52,090 bases of DNA from Zygophlyctis sp. KS116 (taxonomy: Eukaryota; Chytridiomycota). Below, piece by piece: positions 22,165 to 31,507 of this stretch (position 1 is its first letter; each line of letters opens with the position of its first letter). A program made the position numbers and the translations under genes. Location: positions 1 through 52,090 of the forward strand of contig BAAFSQ010000052.1 in the NCBI GenBank assembly GCA_054661495.1, written 5' to 3'. The notes below the pieces were generated by a model. It saw only the letters and a list, made by a program, of their open reading frames with translations. It made no database searches and was not told where the DNA came from.

Positions 22165-23740
22165 ATGATTAAAAATGATCGTGAATCAAAAGAAAATAGA
22201 GCTTCAAACAGCTCTAGAGATACCCGTAATGCAATTAACATTTCCAATACAAACAAATTAGAATCGTAATTATAAATGATTGATGTAATAGTTTATCCCT
22301 TTCAACGCCAAATCTGAATTTACCAATTCGCTTTAAGACAGATATGAGAAATACCGTCTGGGATGTTCTTCGGGATCGCAGCTGGAAGGAAGTAGACAGC
22401 TGTGATAGCGATTGGGATTTCTATTGGGCTCCGGTGACCTGGGTCCATGAGCAGTAATAACTTAATCAATTGACGTCAGATTTGATCATATGTACTTAGG
22501 CGAAAATCAAAAGATCAATCATTATCGTAATCATTACGAGGTATATTTTTCGTGTCCTGAATGTTAGCTTACCAGGAAAGATTTGCTGGTTAAAAATGTG
22601 AAGCGAATGATTCGAACAGTTGAGAAAGAATTTGGTAAGGCTGAGGCTGCAAAGTTTGATTTCATTTCTACATCATATGCGTTGCCACAAGAGCATGCTC
22701 TATTCCAAGAAGAATTTAAACGGAATAGTGGAGGTGTTTGGATCATGAAGCCTGTCGGCAAAGCACAAGGGAAGGGGATTTTTCTCATAAATAAATTAAG
22801 TCAAATATCTGGCTGGAAGAAAGATCCACGTCTTAAAAATGGAAAAGCAACCACGACAGATCCCCCTGAAGAAGGTCCAGAAGCATATATAGTTCAAAGA
22901 TACATTGATAATCCGTATCTAATTGGTGGTAAACAATTTATGGAGCTTATCAAAAGGAAAAAAGTTTGATATCCGAATCTACGTTTTAGTTACTTCATAC
23001 TATCCCCTTCAAATCTATATTCACAGAAATGGATTTTGTCGTTTTTCAAATACTCAATTTAGTATGAACTCTAAAGACATATCTAATCTTTGTAAAATTA
23101 TAAAACATCTAAATCTAGATATACACGCCACTAATGTTGCAATCCAAAAAACAGCACCAAACTATGATAGCGATAAGGGATGCAAATGGCTTCTTAGGAA
23201 TTTAAAATTATATCTTACATCAAAACATGGAAAATCATCTGTAGATGCTCTATTTACAGATATGGAAGCACTTATTGTTCGAAGTTTGATGAGTGTACAA
23301 AAAGTAATGATCAACGATAAGCATTGCTTTGAATTGTATAATTATATTTTTTAATCGTTTAGATATGGATATGATATACTTATAGATGATGCTCTTAAAC
23401 CGTAACATTTTTAGGTATTAATATTAGATGGCTCTTAGAAGTTAATGCATCACCTTCTCTCTCTGCAGAGACTCAATTTGATTATGACCTAAAGTATGGA
23501 ATGTTGAGTGATGTATTTGATGTTATTGATTTGGAGAAAAAGTTTGCCCATGAAAAACGACTTCGGACACGAGTTGGAGGATTTGATCTAGTCTATAATG
23601 ATGGATCTATCAAACAAGAAAAGACTTCAAACTACGCATCATACTTGGGAAGTTACAATCCTGTAATGCGAGCCCCTAGAATAAAGAAAAGATTTGCAGC
23701 ATCAATGAATTCACTTTTAAATAGTAATCATAGTATTTAG
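22165..23740 (+). CDS. TTLL9: Tubulin tyrosine ligase-like protein, TTLL9 type
   Basis: Seven exons (22165-22265, 22292-22453, 22480-22540, 22568-22928, 22957-23335, 23363-23401, 23428-23740) join in frame to 471 residues. The N-terminal TTL segment has VWDVLRDRSWKEV and WDFYWAPVTWVHE, then YRNHYELTRKDLLVKNVKRM. The ATP-grasp core has GVWIMKPVGKAQGKGIFLI, EAYIVQRYIDNPYLI, KKFDIRIYVLVTS and PWLLEVNASPSL with the metal-binding Glu/Asn. This subfamily polyglutamylates axonemal tubulin, so its presence points to a flagellated life stage. Exon 6 is only 39 bases. The gene ends 12 bases before the convergent PEN-2 stop. Confidence 0.94.
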
Positions 23741-23752
23741 AATTAGAATAAA

Positions 23753-24133
23753 TCAATAACCCAATGGACTATAGTATGCTAGACCCGTAAGATTGTACCT
23801 ATAAATCAGATAAACAATAATCCACGATAAGAATATTATTAAAAATAGGATTGATCCATAGAGTGAAAGCACTTGATCTAATACTTAAAAGAAAATAGTA
23901 CATTGCTTGATATCCTTATTCAAGTTTGGAAAATCTCTAGTGATTGGCGCCAAATATAAATAGTTGATCAACCATATCCAAGGAAGCAGGGCGAATCCCA
24001 GATAAAAATACCGTGTAGCAACTTTTAAGAGTTCGTCTTCTTTGAGATTTAATCTCTTAATTTTTGGAGTAATATTCATCTCCGGCTTTTGGCCCAATAC
24101 GAAGCGGTCTAGTTTTTGTATGAAATTCTGCAT
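23753..24133 (-). CDS. PEN2: PEN-2, gamma-secretase subunit
   Basis: Exons 24133-23902 and 23877-23753 (24-base intron, phase 1) give 118 residues, near the 101 of the human protein. The core EDELLKVATRYFYLGFALLPWIWLI matches the first hydrophobic hairpin, and SLYGSILFLIIFLSWIIVYLIYR the second; the C-terminus ends YYSPLGY, close to the family's conserved tail. PEN-2 is the smallest gamma-secretase subunit and activates presenilin. The complex is absent from yeasts and most moulds, so finding it supports an early-diverging lineage. Presenilin, nicastrin and APH-1 are not in this window. Confidence 0.88.
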
Positions 24134-24355
24134 TTAGGAAACACAATGATTAGAAACGATATGATTGGTTATCGAATCTTACACGTTGAAAGTTCGTGTC
24201 ATCGGGAGATTCGCTCACCTTTATGCAGATAACTCATGGAATAACTCATTCTGATAATTAATGGGATAACTTATGAAATTCTAATAAGTACTGTCAATAT
24301 TTCATTTATTGATCAGTTCAAATCGCAGTTGATTCCAAGATTCATAAAAAGTTCT

Positions 24356-24880
24356 CTAAATACTAGCACTTTCTTGTTCATAAAGCACAATGTTAAATAT
24401 GCTCAATAATGAGTCAACCATTGCCTTTGAAACCGGGACTGTGACTCCACGGATATTTATGTATGATCCAGAGCTAATCAACCGATCGGTGCTGTGGGCG
24501 CATGCAAGCGGGTCCCTTTCAGCTACTGAAGAAGACTTTCTTTCAGGAACACAACTATCTCCAAACTCCCGCCATGGATTAATTGAAAGGGGAAAATCAA
24601 AATTGCTTGCAATAAGTTCGAATTCGGGAATACCATTCGGCCCAAAACTATCAAAAAACTGATTGATAAAAGAAAGACAGTTTTTGGAGCCATTATTTCC
24701 ATCAGAATAAGCAATTTTGCAAATATCTGTAGCTGACTTAAAGCAATCAGTGTGCGGTTTATCAGTATCAATTGTGCAGCTAAAATCATGGCCATCTGAT
24801 TCTTGGCTAAAAGTCAAGGAAGTAGCAAAATAAGTTGGAAGAAAGCCAACAGAGAGAATTGCAGCGAGAGAGACTTTCAT
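24356..24880 (-). CDS. Secreted cysteine-rich protein A (tandem paralogue)
   Basis: A single frame of 174 residues. Residues 1-20 (MKVSLAAILSVGFLPTYFAT) form a clear signal peptide. Six cysteines follow, the first three at residues 35, 46 and 54, then a WREFGDSC element and a final cysteine before a hydrophobic C-terminal helix. The neighbour 708 bases upstream (protein B) has cysteines at the same three positions, shares DKP before the second, and has WRAFGDNC. The first 24 codons and the 160-base 5' flank are identical between the two genes, while the rest has diverged. No known family is firmly recognised; a secreted interaction or effector-like role is a guess from architecture alone. Confidence 0.82.
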   Translation of the reverse strand: MKVSLAAILSVGFLPTYFATSLTFSQESDGHDFSCTIDTDKPHTDCFKSATDICKIAYSDGNNGSKNCLSFINQFFDSFGPNGIPEFELIASNFDFPLSINPWREFGDSCVPERKSSSVAERDPLACAHSTDRLISSGSYINIRGVTVPVSKAMVDSLLSIFNIVLYEQESASI

Positions 24881-25040
24881 TTTTATTTATTTATTGTTTG
24901 CGATCATGATGTCACTAGAAATGCATTTAGATTCAGCGGGACGATCGATATATGCTGTAAATTCAGTTTCTTCTCAGATACCATTGTGTGATTGGATTCT
25001 TCTTTAGATTTGAATATAAGGGAAATGATCAATCTCAAAT
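24808..25040 (-). repeat. Copy A of a 233-base identical duplication (promoter plus signal-peptide coding)
   Basis: By eye this stretch is identical, without gaps, to 25516-25748, offset 708 bases. It covers the first 24 codons of protein A and its 5' flank. Beyond 25040 the two copies still share sequence but are separated by small indels: copy A has an extra caaat and about 25 further bases bounded by a short tact/ttact repeat. Confidence 0.93.
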
Positions 25041-25123
25041 CAAATACATACTTAAATAATTCGTTCAGCGTTACTTTAATCATGAATCGACCTTGCTATG
25101 ATTTACAATCGCTCTTAATGAAA

Positions 25124-25588
25124 TCATTGTTTAACACCAACATAGTGGATAATTGTATTCACTAATTCTCTTGTTACTGGAAGCTTAATGCCTTGTGGAC
25201 TTAAATAGGATTCAGTTTTCAGCAATTTAGTGGTGCTATCACTGCATCCTTGTTCGGTGCCTACTATAGCAACCCCTGATGTAGATTTTCTTCCAGCAAT
25301 ACAATTGTCTCCAAATGCCCGCCATGTGCTGCCAGAACTGAAACTATTGAAAATCTGGTTAATAGAAGAAATGCATTCTTGAGAAGGATTCACTGCTCCA
25401 GAGGATTGTGTCGAGTGAGTGGCTTTACAGGCACCTGCAGCTAAGTTAAAGCAGTTTTGGGCTGGTTTATCACCGATAATCGAACAAGAATATTTGTAAG
25501 ATCCTATAACCTTAATAAAAGTCAAGGAAGTAGCAAAATAAGTTGGAAGAAAGCCAACAGAGAGAATTGCAGCGAGAGAGACTTTCAT
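25124..25588 (-). CDS. Secreted cysteine-rich protein B (tandem paralogue)
   Basis: A single frame of 154 residues with the same signal peptide as protein A and six cysteines, including 35, 46 and 54, then EC, WRAFGDNC and GC. The mature part is about 20 residues shorter than A and shares only scattered residues besides the cysteine frame. No membrane segment follows the signal peptide, so the protein should be secreted or wall-associated. The identical 5' flank suggests that both genes are expressed together. Confidence 0.82.
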   Translation of the reverse strand: MKVSLAAILSVGFLPTYFATSLTFIKVIGSYKYSCSIIGDKPAQNCFNLAAGACKATHSTQSSGAVNPSQECISSINQIFNSFSSGSTWRAFGDNCIAGRKSTSGVAIVGTEQGCSDSTTKLLKTESYLSPQGIKLPVTRELVNTIIHYVGVKQ

Positions 25589-25748
25589 TTTTATTTATTT
25601 ATTGTTTGCGATCATGATGTCACTAGAAATGCATTTAGATTCAGCGGGACGATCGATATATGCTGTAAATTCAGTTTCTTCTCAGATACCATTGTGTGAT
25701 TGGATTCTTCTTTAGATTTGAATATAAGGGAAATGATCAATCTCAAAT
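25516..25748 (-). repeat. Copy B of the 233-base identical duplication
   Basis: Partner of 24808-25040. It includes the start codon (25588) of protein B, its first 24 codons and 160 bases of 5' flank. Identity ends where the mature coding part begins, at taaaagtc, so the boundary falls close to the signal-peptide cleavage region. Confidence 0.93.
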
Positions 25749-25788
25749 ACATACTTTAATCATTAGTGCATCAGAAGCGCGGCCAATA

Positions 25789-26214
25789 TTACAAGTTTAT
25801 AACGACTTTACTCAAGTACAAACCTAGTAAAATTACAATAACTCCTACTCCCCAAACCATCCACTTCTCTTTAATTTTCAATTGACTCTTATACTCTTGT
25901 ACTTGAACTTGTAAATTCCTGAGATTAAATTCCATCATTTCCACTTTAGAATTATAATTTTCCAAAAGACCAACTTGACTTTGCAACTCTTCTTCTTTTT
26001 CTGCATAATTTTTAATTTCCTTTTTCAAGTTTTGTAATTCCTTGAGTGCTTTTGCATAGTCTAGTCCAACATTAACATTCTCACCATGCAACAATGATTC
26101 TCGTGTTTCTTCTTCCGCTATCTGCTCCTTGACCCTGTGAGAGAAATTTGACAGTTCCTTGAGAGCCTTGAATGGAGTAGACACCTTGTTTCTCGACGTT
26201 GAAGGAGTGAGCAT
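25789..26214 (-). CDS. Tail-anchored coiled-coil protein, function unknown
   Basis: A single frame of 141 residues. Residues 50-115 are a long heptad-like coiled coil (KALKELQNLKKEIKNYAEKE and onward), followed by one C-terminal hydrophobic segment (MVWGVGVIVILLGLYLSKVV) with only three residues after it. The layout is that of a tail-anchored SNARE- or golgin-like protein, but no SNARE motif with a central zero-layer residue is evident. The N-terminus is S/T-rich with TPSTSRNK. Divergent from the small protein at 26289. Confidence 0.7.
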   Translation of the reverse strand: MLTPSTSRNKVSTPFKALKELSNFSHRVKEQIAEEETRESLLHGENVNVGLDYAKALKELQNLKKEIKNYAEKEEELQSQVGLLENYNSKVEMMEFNLRNLQVQVQEYKSQLKIKEKWMVWGVGVIVILLGLYLSKVVINL

Positions 26215-26288
26215 TGGATTTCTAGTATATTTAACCTAAAGCTTGTAAATTCCCCTAAACTTTGACTGTTCAGACCTAGGAGTCTGCA

Positions 26289-26450
26289 ATGAATGAAATC
26301 TACAAAAGACTCTCTAGACCCCAAAAGCTGGGTGTATCTCTAGGTAATGCAGTATTATTTACTCTAGGTCTTTTTGCATTTGCATTGACTGGAAATTTCT
26401 TGAATTCTTATTTTGAGAAAAAATTAAAAAATGGAAAAGTACAAGAATAG
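26289..26450 (+). CDS. Small single-pass membrane protein, 53 aa
   Basis: An open frame with an ATG start encodes a basic N-terminus (MNEIYKRLSRPQKLG), a hydrophobic segment (AVLFTLGLFAFALTG) and a basic tail. This resembles small mitochondrial membrane subunits in style, though no family is assigned. Its last 20 bases overlap the start of the SWIB gene (ATG 26431) in another frame. It may be an independent gene or an upstream reading frame that tempers translation of the SWIB protein. Confidence 0.5.
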   Translation: MNEIYKRLSRPQKLGVSLGNAVLFTLGLFAFALTGNFLNSYFEKKLKNGKVQE

Positions 26451-27126
26451 AATTTTAGAGATTTTAAAGTCTCATGATCTGACGATAGTCACTCCTAAAT
26501 ACATTCGTTTAAAATTACAAGAAGAATTTCAAGTGGATTTACTTGAGTTCAAGTCTGAATTAAAATCTTTGATTTCTGAATGTTTGACAATTGTTGACAT
26601 TGATGTAAAGGAAGAACATACTCAAGAGCAGACGCTAGAAGAAGTCATTGGTCCAGACACTGATGTTGTTGATTCTGACGCCAAAAGAACTAAAAGTAGA
26701 AAGAGGGAGACAAGAACCAAGGTAAAAAATACTACTCCAAAAAAGTCTGCAAAGAAAGAGTCTGCAGGAAAACAGTCTTCAGGAAGAAAGGGATTTCAAA
26801 TACCACATTATATTTCAGTAGAATTGGCTGAATTTCTAAATAGGAATACTGCTTCAAGAGCACAAGTTACAAAATTAGTTTGGGATTACATAAAGGAAAA
26901 TAATTTACAAGATCCAAAAGATAAGAGATTTATTGTTCCAGACGAGAAACTTAAAAAGGTACTAAGAAAAGATAGAGTTCAAATGTTTAAAATGACTAAA
27001 ATACTCTCAGATCATATTAAAGAAGCAGCGCAAGAAGAAATTATGGAAACTGTACAAGATTCTTCTCAAGACTCTGAGACTGGTGAACCAAAGCTAAAAA
27101 AAGTTAAAACACTCAAAGAAGAGTAA
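26431..27126 (+). CDS. SWIB/MDM2 domain protein with N-terminal DEK-C-like domain (UAF30-like)
   Basis: A single exon of 231 residues. Residues 1-55 (KNRILEILKSHDLTIVTPKY and onward) fit a DEK C-terminal fold. A basic K/R/S linker (KKSAKKESAGKQ) follows, then a SWIB domain: YISVELAEFLNRNTASRAQV, WDYIKENNLQDPKDKRFI, DEKLKKVLRKDRVQMFKMTK. This arrangement is that of yeast Uaf30, part of the factor that commits rDNA to RNA polymerase I, and of related chromatin proteins. An acidic/lysine-rich C-terminal tail closes it. Assignment to Uaf30 itself is by domain order only. Confidence 0.88.
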   Translation: MEKYKNRILEILKSHDLTIVTPKYIRLKLQEEFQVDLLEFKSELKSLISECLTIVDIDVKEEHTQEQTLEEVIGPDTDVVDSDAKRTKSRKRETRTKVKNTTPKKSAKKESAGKQSSGRKGFQIPHYISVELAEFLNRNTASRAQVTKLVWDYIKENNLQDPKDKRFIVPDEKLKKVLRKDRVQMFKMTKILSDHIKEAAQEEIMETVQDSSQDSETGEPKLKKVKTLKEE

Positions 27127-27142
27127 GGATCAGGTTTACAAA

Positions 27143-27392
27143 ATGTCTTTGAGACAAGTTCAAGTAAATTTACTACAAGAATAATAAAAAGTGGGATATT
27201 GAGAGTTCATTTGAGTTTCCATCTTCGTCTTCTCTTTTATCTTCGGATCCATTTCTTGAGATTCAAGGTCAAGTCTTAAAACTAGAACAGTATTGTCCGA
27301 AACAAGTGTCAATTTATATCTCAGAATTAACAAGGACTGTAGACTTTAAAAATACTATTCAAGAGTATGAAATAGAATGGAAGTCAAGGTAA
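27143..27392 (+). CDS. Putative small protein, 73 aa
   Basis: Exons 27143-27163 and 27192-27392 join over a 28-base intron in phase 0, giving MSLRQVQWDIESSFEF, a serine run, and a helical, probably amphipathic C-terminal half (FLEIQGQVLKLEQYCPKQ, SELTRTVDFKNTIQEYE). Without the intron the frame closes at once. No family recognised. The stop is only 10 bases before the SPO11 start. An alternative is an additional 5' exon region of SPO11, but SPO11 begins naturally at 27403. Confidence 0.5.
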
Positions 27393-27402
27393 AAGTTATA
27401 AC

Positions 27403-28536
27403 ATGGAAATTAGGGAAAATATACTATTGGAAATAGATAAAGTACTAGATCAGATTTCAATTGCATTGGCTAATAGAGAAATTCCGGTTTTGAAAGTCAT
27501 TAATAGAAATGCTGATTCTGGGTTCAAGTTTGAAGATTATGCGATTGTATTGAATATTGGACAATTGAAAATCATGAATATAAGATTTGGAACTCAAAGA
27601 TTTGAAATTTATGTAAATATCTTGAAAGATATACAACAAGGACTAGAGTGTAATGTAACTTCAAAGAAACGGTAAATTTGTCTTCTCAAACTAGAGATTT
27701 ATATTACAAAAATCCAGAATTATATACAAATCAGACAAAAGTAGATGATGCAGTTGAAAATATTGCTTGTTCGTTTGGAGTTCCAAGACGATGCTTAAAT
27801 GTTATTGCAGGTTCAAAAGGTTTGGTTTTTGGTAAACTTTTACTCTGTCTACGATCAGGATCAACATTGGATTGTAGTTTGGCAAATGATCAAGTAAGGT
27901 TTCTTTGTTATGAATTCATAGGGAACTTTGATTCCTGAAGGTTATGAAATTGAATCATTTCGGACATCAGCAAAAGCTGTACTTGTAATCGAAAAAGAAG
28001 CTACATTTTCAAAATTACTAAGCCATAAATCGTGTAATTCTTCTTTTGCTTTTTTAGATTCTTGTATTTTGGTAACTGGGAAAGGGTAAATTGTACTATA
28101 GTTTTAATATGATAGATATCCGGATGTTTCAACACGAATGCTGGTAAAATTGCTCTGTCAATATTTACCAATATATTGTATGATTGATGGTGATCCTCAT
28201 GGATTTCAAATTTATCTAACATACAAATATGGATCAAAATCAATGGCCTTTTCCTCTTCTAGTTTAGCGATCCCTTCGATCATTCTCCTAGGAATATATC
28301 CTTCATCATGGTTTTCTCAATTACAGATTGCATTCAAGGATTTAATCCTATTATCAAGGCATGATGTAAAAAAATGCCATTGCTTGCTACGTAATCCCCA
28401 CGTTTGCCGTGATCAATTGCTCAAGAGAGAAGTAAGCCTATTGATCTTTTACAATTATAAAATCGAAATTCAGGCGATCTCTACGGAGAATCTTGCCGCC
28501 TTTCTCGAAAACCACCTCTCGCCACCAAAGAGATGA
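27403..28536 (+). CDS. SPO11: SPO11 / topoisomerase VI A-like meiotic double-strand-break protein
   Basis: Exons 27403-27671, 27695-27893, 27922-28085 and 28116-28536 join in frame to 350 residues, slightly shorter than human SPO11. The winged-helix part holds KKRDLYYKNPELY; the second Tyr, about residue 94, is the expected catalytic residue that attacks DNA. It is followed by GVPRRCLNVIAGSKG. The Toprim part has VLVIEKEATFSKLL, ILVTGKGYPDVSTR and IDGDPHGFQIYLTYKYGS, with the acidic metal ligands in IEKE and DGDPHG. The C-terminus keeps the KIEIQAI element. A complete gene implies that a meiotic cycle exists or did until recently. Confidence 0.94.
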
Positions 28537-28587
28537 TCTTCACGCCACGCTCATTGTTCCCTTAAATCTTGATAATATAATCAATAA

Positions 28588-29877
28588 ATGAATCCTGAGA
28601 TTGATCCACTTATCGCCCGAATAGAACTTATTACATATTTGTTGAAGCAATATAACCTCTTAAGAGATACTTCCGCAGTGATACAGAATGATCTTCAAGT
28701 TTTGAATACTTTTGCATTGGCTAAAGATTGGGATAAAGTCAAGTTGGCTCTTGATAAATGGACAGAGAAGCTTAAGGATCCTAACCAAGTTGCAGTTATA
28801 ATCTGCAAATGGAACATTTCGATTGAGGTTGCAGTGGACGGTTCGGACATTGAATTTTTAAAACTATTGCTTCCATTCGTTGGTAAGCATAAGAAATTAA
28901 GAATCAAACTCTCATATATGGCAATCGCTTTAGAAAAGCAAGATCAAACAGTTGTGGAAATGATGTTACGCCATTTACATCATGATAAAGACGATAGCTC
29001 AATTCTAGCTCGTCTTCCAAAAGAAGATCAAAGAGCATATCAAGCATTATTCAATAGATATTGCTGTGTATCAGACAATGATATCATTAAGGAAATCCTA
29101 GAAGATTATAAAAAAACTGACGTTTCAAAAGAAGAAGCATCAATTATTGCTCAAGAGCACAGGCTGGCCATGATCACATATCTATGTCATCATTCAAACA
29201 TTACGATTGCAGAAGATACTGTTTGGAATTGTATTAATAGTGGAAATATTCATATTTCAAAATTATTAGAAAAGTTGAAGGAAATATCTGTTATTGGCTG
29301 GATGGAAACATTTGATTCAGGTGAAAATTCGAGTGCTAGAATGGAATCTGGAGCAAGACCCAATACTCCATTGTACCATATATCAAACAATAAAACTCCC
29401 AAAACCCAGGCTGAAGACGAACAGTTTAATTCTCTTTTAGCATTATATTCTGCATATGGTGGAAATATATCAGGCATTGATCTGGAAACAAAAGAAAAAA
29501 TATCAGTGATGAATCCTCCAGGATCTCCCAGATCACTTTCTGGGTTCCTAAACAGAAAGGGAGCGCCTAAACGGTTTAGAGGTGCATCAGAGATTCCGTC
29601 CGAGGCAGCAGTTAAAATCGTTCAATCAAAACAAGATGATTATTGGACAAAATACTTGTGTGGAGAAATTCAAGATATATCATCTTTACCTTGGATGGAG
29701 CCTTCAAACGATTTCAACGTGAAATTCGATTATAGCGCCAGTGAAGCCAGTCTTCCTCAAGATCCAGAAAATGCAATATTCGAAGGTCTAGCAGGGTTAG
29801 CATCTAGAACAAATTCAGTTCGTCGTATAAGTCGGGACGATTCATCCTTAACAAATCCGCAGATTATAACTCATTAA
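28588..29877 (+). CDS. Hypothetical helical protein, 429 aa
   Basis: A single long exon. The first 250 residues are alpha-helical and look repeat-like, with helix pairs such as WDKVKLALDKWTEKL, IEFLKLLLPFVGKHKKLR and QTVVEMMLRHLHHD that recall HEAT or ankyrin-type stacks, but no consensus repeat can be shown. The last 180 residues are S/P/N-rich with SPRSLSGFLNRKG and RRISRDDSS, possible phosphosites. No membrane segment. Function unknown. It lies between SPO11 and the RNF10-like gene, all on the plus strand. Confidence 0.75.
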   Translation: MNPEIDPLIARIELITYLLKQYNLLRDTSAVIQNDLQVLNTFALAKDWDKVKLALDKWTEKLKDPNQVAVIICKWNISIEVAVDGSDIEFLKLLLPFVGKHKKLRIKLSYMAIALEKQDQTVVEMMLRHLHHDKDDSSILARLPKEDQRAYQALFNRYCCVSDNDIIKEILEDYKKTDVSKEEASIIAQEHRLAMITYLCHHSNITIAEDTVWNCINSGNIHISKLLEKLKEISVIGWMETFDSGENSSARMESGARPNTPLYHISNNKTPKTQAEDEQFNSLLALYSAYGGNISGIDLETKEKISVMNPPGSPRSLSGFLNRKGAPKRFRGASEIPSEAAVKIVQSKQDDYWTKYLCGEIQDISSLPWMEPSNDFNVKFDYSASEASLPQDPENAIFEGLAGLASRTNSVRRISRDDSSLTNPQIITH

Positions 29878-29892
29878 ATTTTTTAGATTGAA

Positions 29893-31507
29893 ATGAAAGC
29901 CAATTATTTGCTAAACTTTAGTTTTCCAAAGAATCCGATTGAGAGCCCAAAAAAGAAGAAGCAATTCACTGCTCAGTTTGATAAGAATGTCTTTATGAAT
30001 GCAAAGTATTTATTTAATGCTCACCTTTTAGTTTTCAGTGGGTGATGCAAGATGCAAAGACTGCTAGTGGATTATTATCTAATCCTGATGCCATTGTGGA
30101 ATGGGGACAAGTTGCTTTTATAATAACTTCAATTACCAATTGCCCAATATGCTTAACTGAACCCACAATACCAAAATGCACCAAATGCGGGCATATTTAT
30201 TGCTGGACATGCATTCTTCAGTATCTAGAAACAAACTATAAGTGTCCGATTTGTTATGAATATGTTTCATCTGAAGATTTAAGAAGCGTCATAGGAAAGC
30301 CAGATGTAAATTATGAGCAAAAACAACTCACAATGAAGCTTTTAAAGAGGAATTCTGTAAGTATATTGTATTTATAATACTTTCAAGACTTCCAATAGGC
30401 TTGCTCTAAAAAATGGTCAATTGTATAGTGAGGAGCTGCCATACTTTGAAGATGAAGAAATTTCACCATTTTCGAGACATTTAATAATTAGAAAGCAAAC
30501 GTTACTGATGCTTATCAATAAAGATAAAGATACTCTCTCAAGTTTCTCAGAGTTATTGAAAATGGAACAAGAGAGCTGGTTGGAAATTCAAGGGTATCTA
30601 CCGGCTGGATTATCAAATGATTTGCCCTTTATAGAAATTGCAATCAAAAAATTAGATGAAAAAATAGAATCTATAAAGAATGAAAAATCGACAGAAAATA
30701 ATCATCGGATGATTTTAGTTCCAGACTATTATTTTTTCATGGATTCTAGGGGTGAACATACGTATTTATCACATTTGGATATCAAAATATTGAAACAAGA
30801 ATTCTGCAATTATTGTGATTTTCCAGAAGACATTCAGGTCCAGATTCTGGCTTTGTCTGATTTGCAACTGGATGAGGTAAGTGGATTCCTTTTTAATGAT
30901 TAAAGGGTTTCCGGAAGCGAATGAAGTATTTAAGTCATCTTCCGTTGAATTGCAGCATTGTAAGGAATAATCTTCTAAAATATAAAGAAGTTGCTTGATA
31001 TTGACTGGGATAGGACAAATTTGGTTACAAAGGAAACCTTGGATATTTTTTCTAGTATTTTTGTTAATTTAATTGAAAGAAGAATTATCAGACAGGAAGC
31101 GTCGCATCTTGAAAATTCAAAAGAAGGAATTTAGAGAATCAAACAGTCTAAACGTTAAAATGAATCTCTCAGAGCAGGCTATCTCAGATCCTCCTCTTCC
31201 AACTCCTGATGACTTTCCTCAAGGCCTAATCAAGCCTTCATCACTTGAAAAGGAATATAATGGACCTTCTTTTGCAAGCATGACCAAAAAGGCTCCCGGC
31301 ACTTTGCCCTTCTCCCCAACAAGGAATTCTAAAGCTCGTTTGATTGTTGATGAGAATGAAAATGAACTTTCAGACTCTTTAGGATGGACTTTGGATCTTG
31401 AAGACATGCTTCTTGAGGGAGAAAATTCTAAAATATCTATTAACGGGAAGAAAAAAACCAAGAAAAAATCTGTTCTTAATAATGGAAGTAGTAGGAGACG
31501 CACTTGA
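29893..31507 (+). CDS. RNF10-like RING E3 ubiquitin ligase
   Basis: Six exons (29893-30005, 30032-30356, 30388-30876, 30906-30959, 30988-31054, 31080-31507) give 491 residues. The region before the RING matches RNF10 in order: FDKNVFMNANFQWVMQD, then NPDAIVEWGQVAFI. The RING itself is CPICLTEPTIPKCTKCGHIY...CWTC...CPIC. Downstream come EQKQLTMKLLKRNS, the RKRMKYLSHLPLN block and KELSDRKRRILKIQKKE. The C-terminus holds GPSFASMTKKAPG, then a lysine-rich end. RNF10 ubiquitinates small-subunit ribosomal proteins on stalled initiation complexes in animals; a similar role is inferred from domain order. Two short exons (54 and 67 bases) are supported by frame and family match. Confidence 0.88.

Noticed and set aside
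24356-25588. Assignment of the secreted pair to the Hce2/Ecp2 effector domain
   Set aside because: There is a faint likeness in cysteine and WR-x-FGD context, but the six-cysteine frame does not match the four-cysteine pattern I know; left as unassigned.
28430-28482. An additional intron near the end of SPO11 starting at gtaagcc
   Set aside because: Reading through gives a segment of the same length as in other SPO11 proteins (KRE...KIEIQAI), so no intron is needed.
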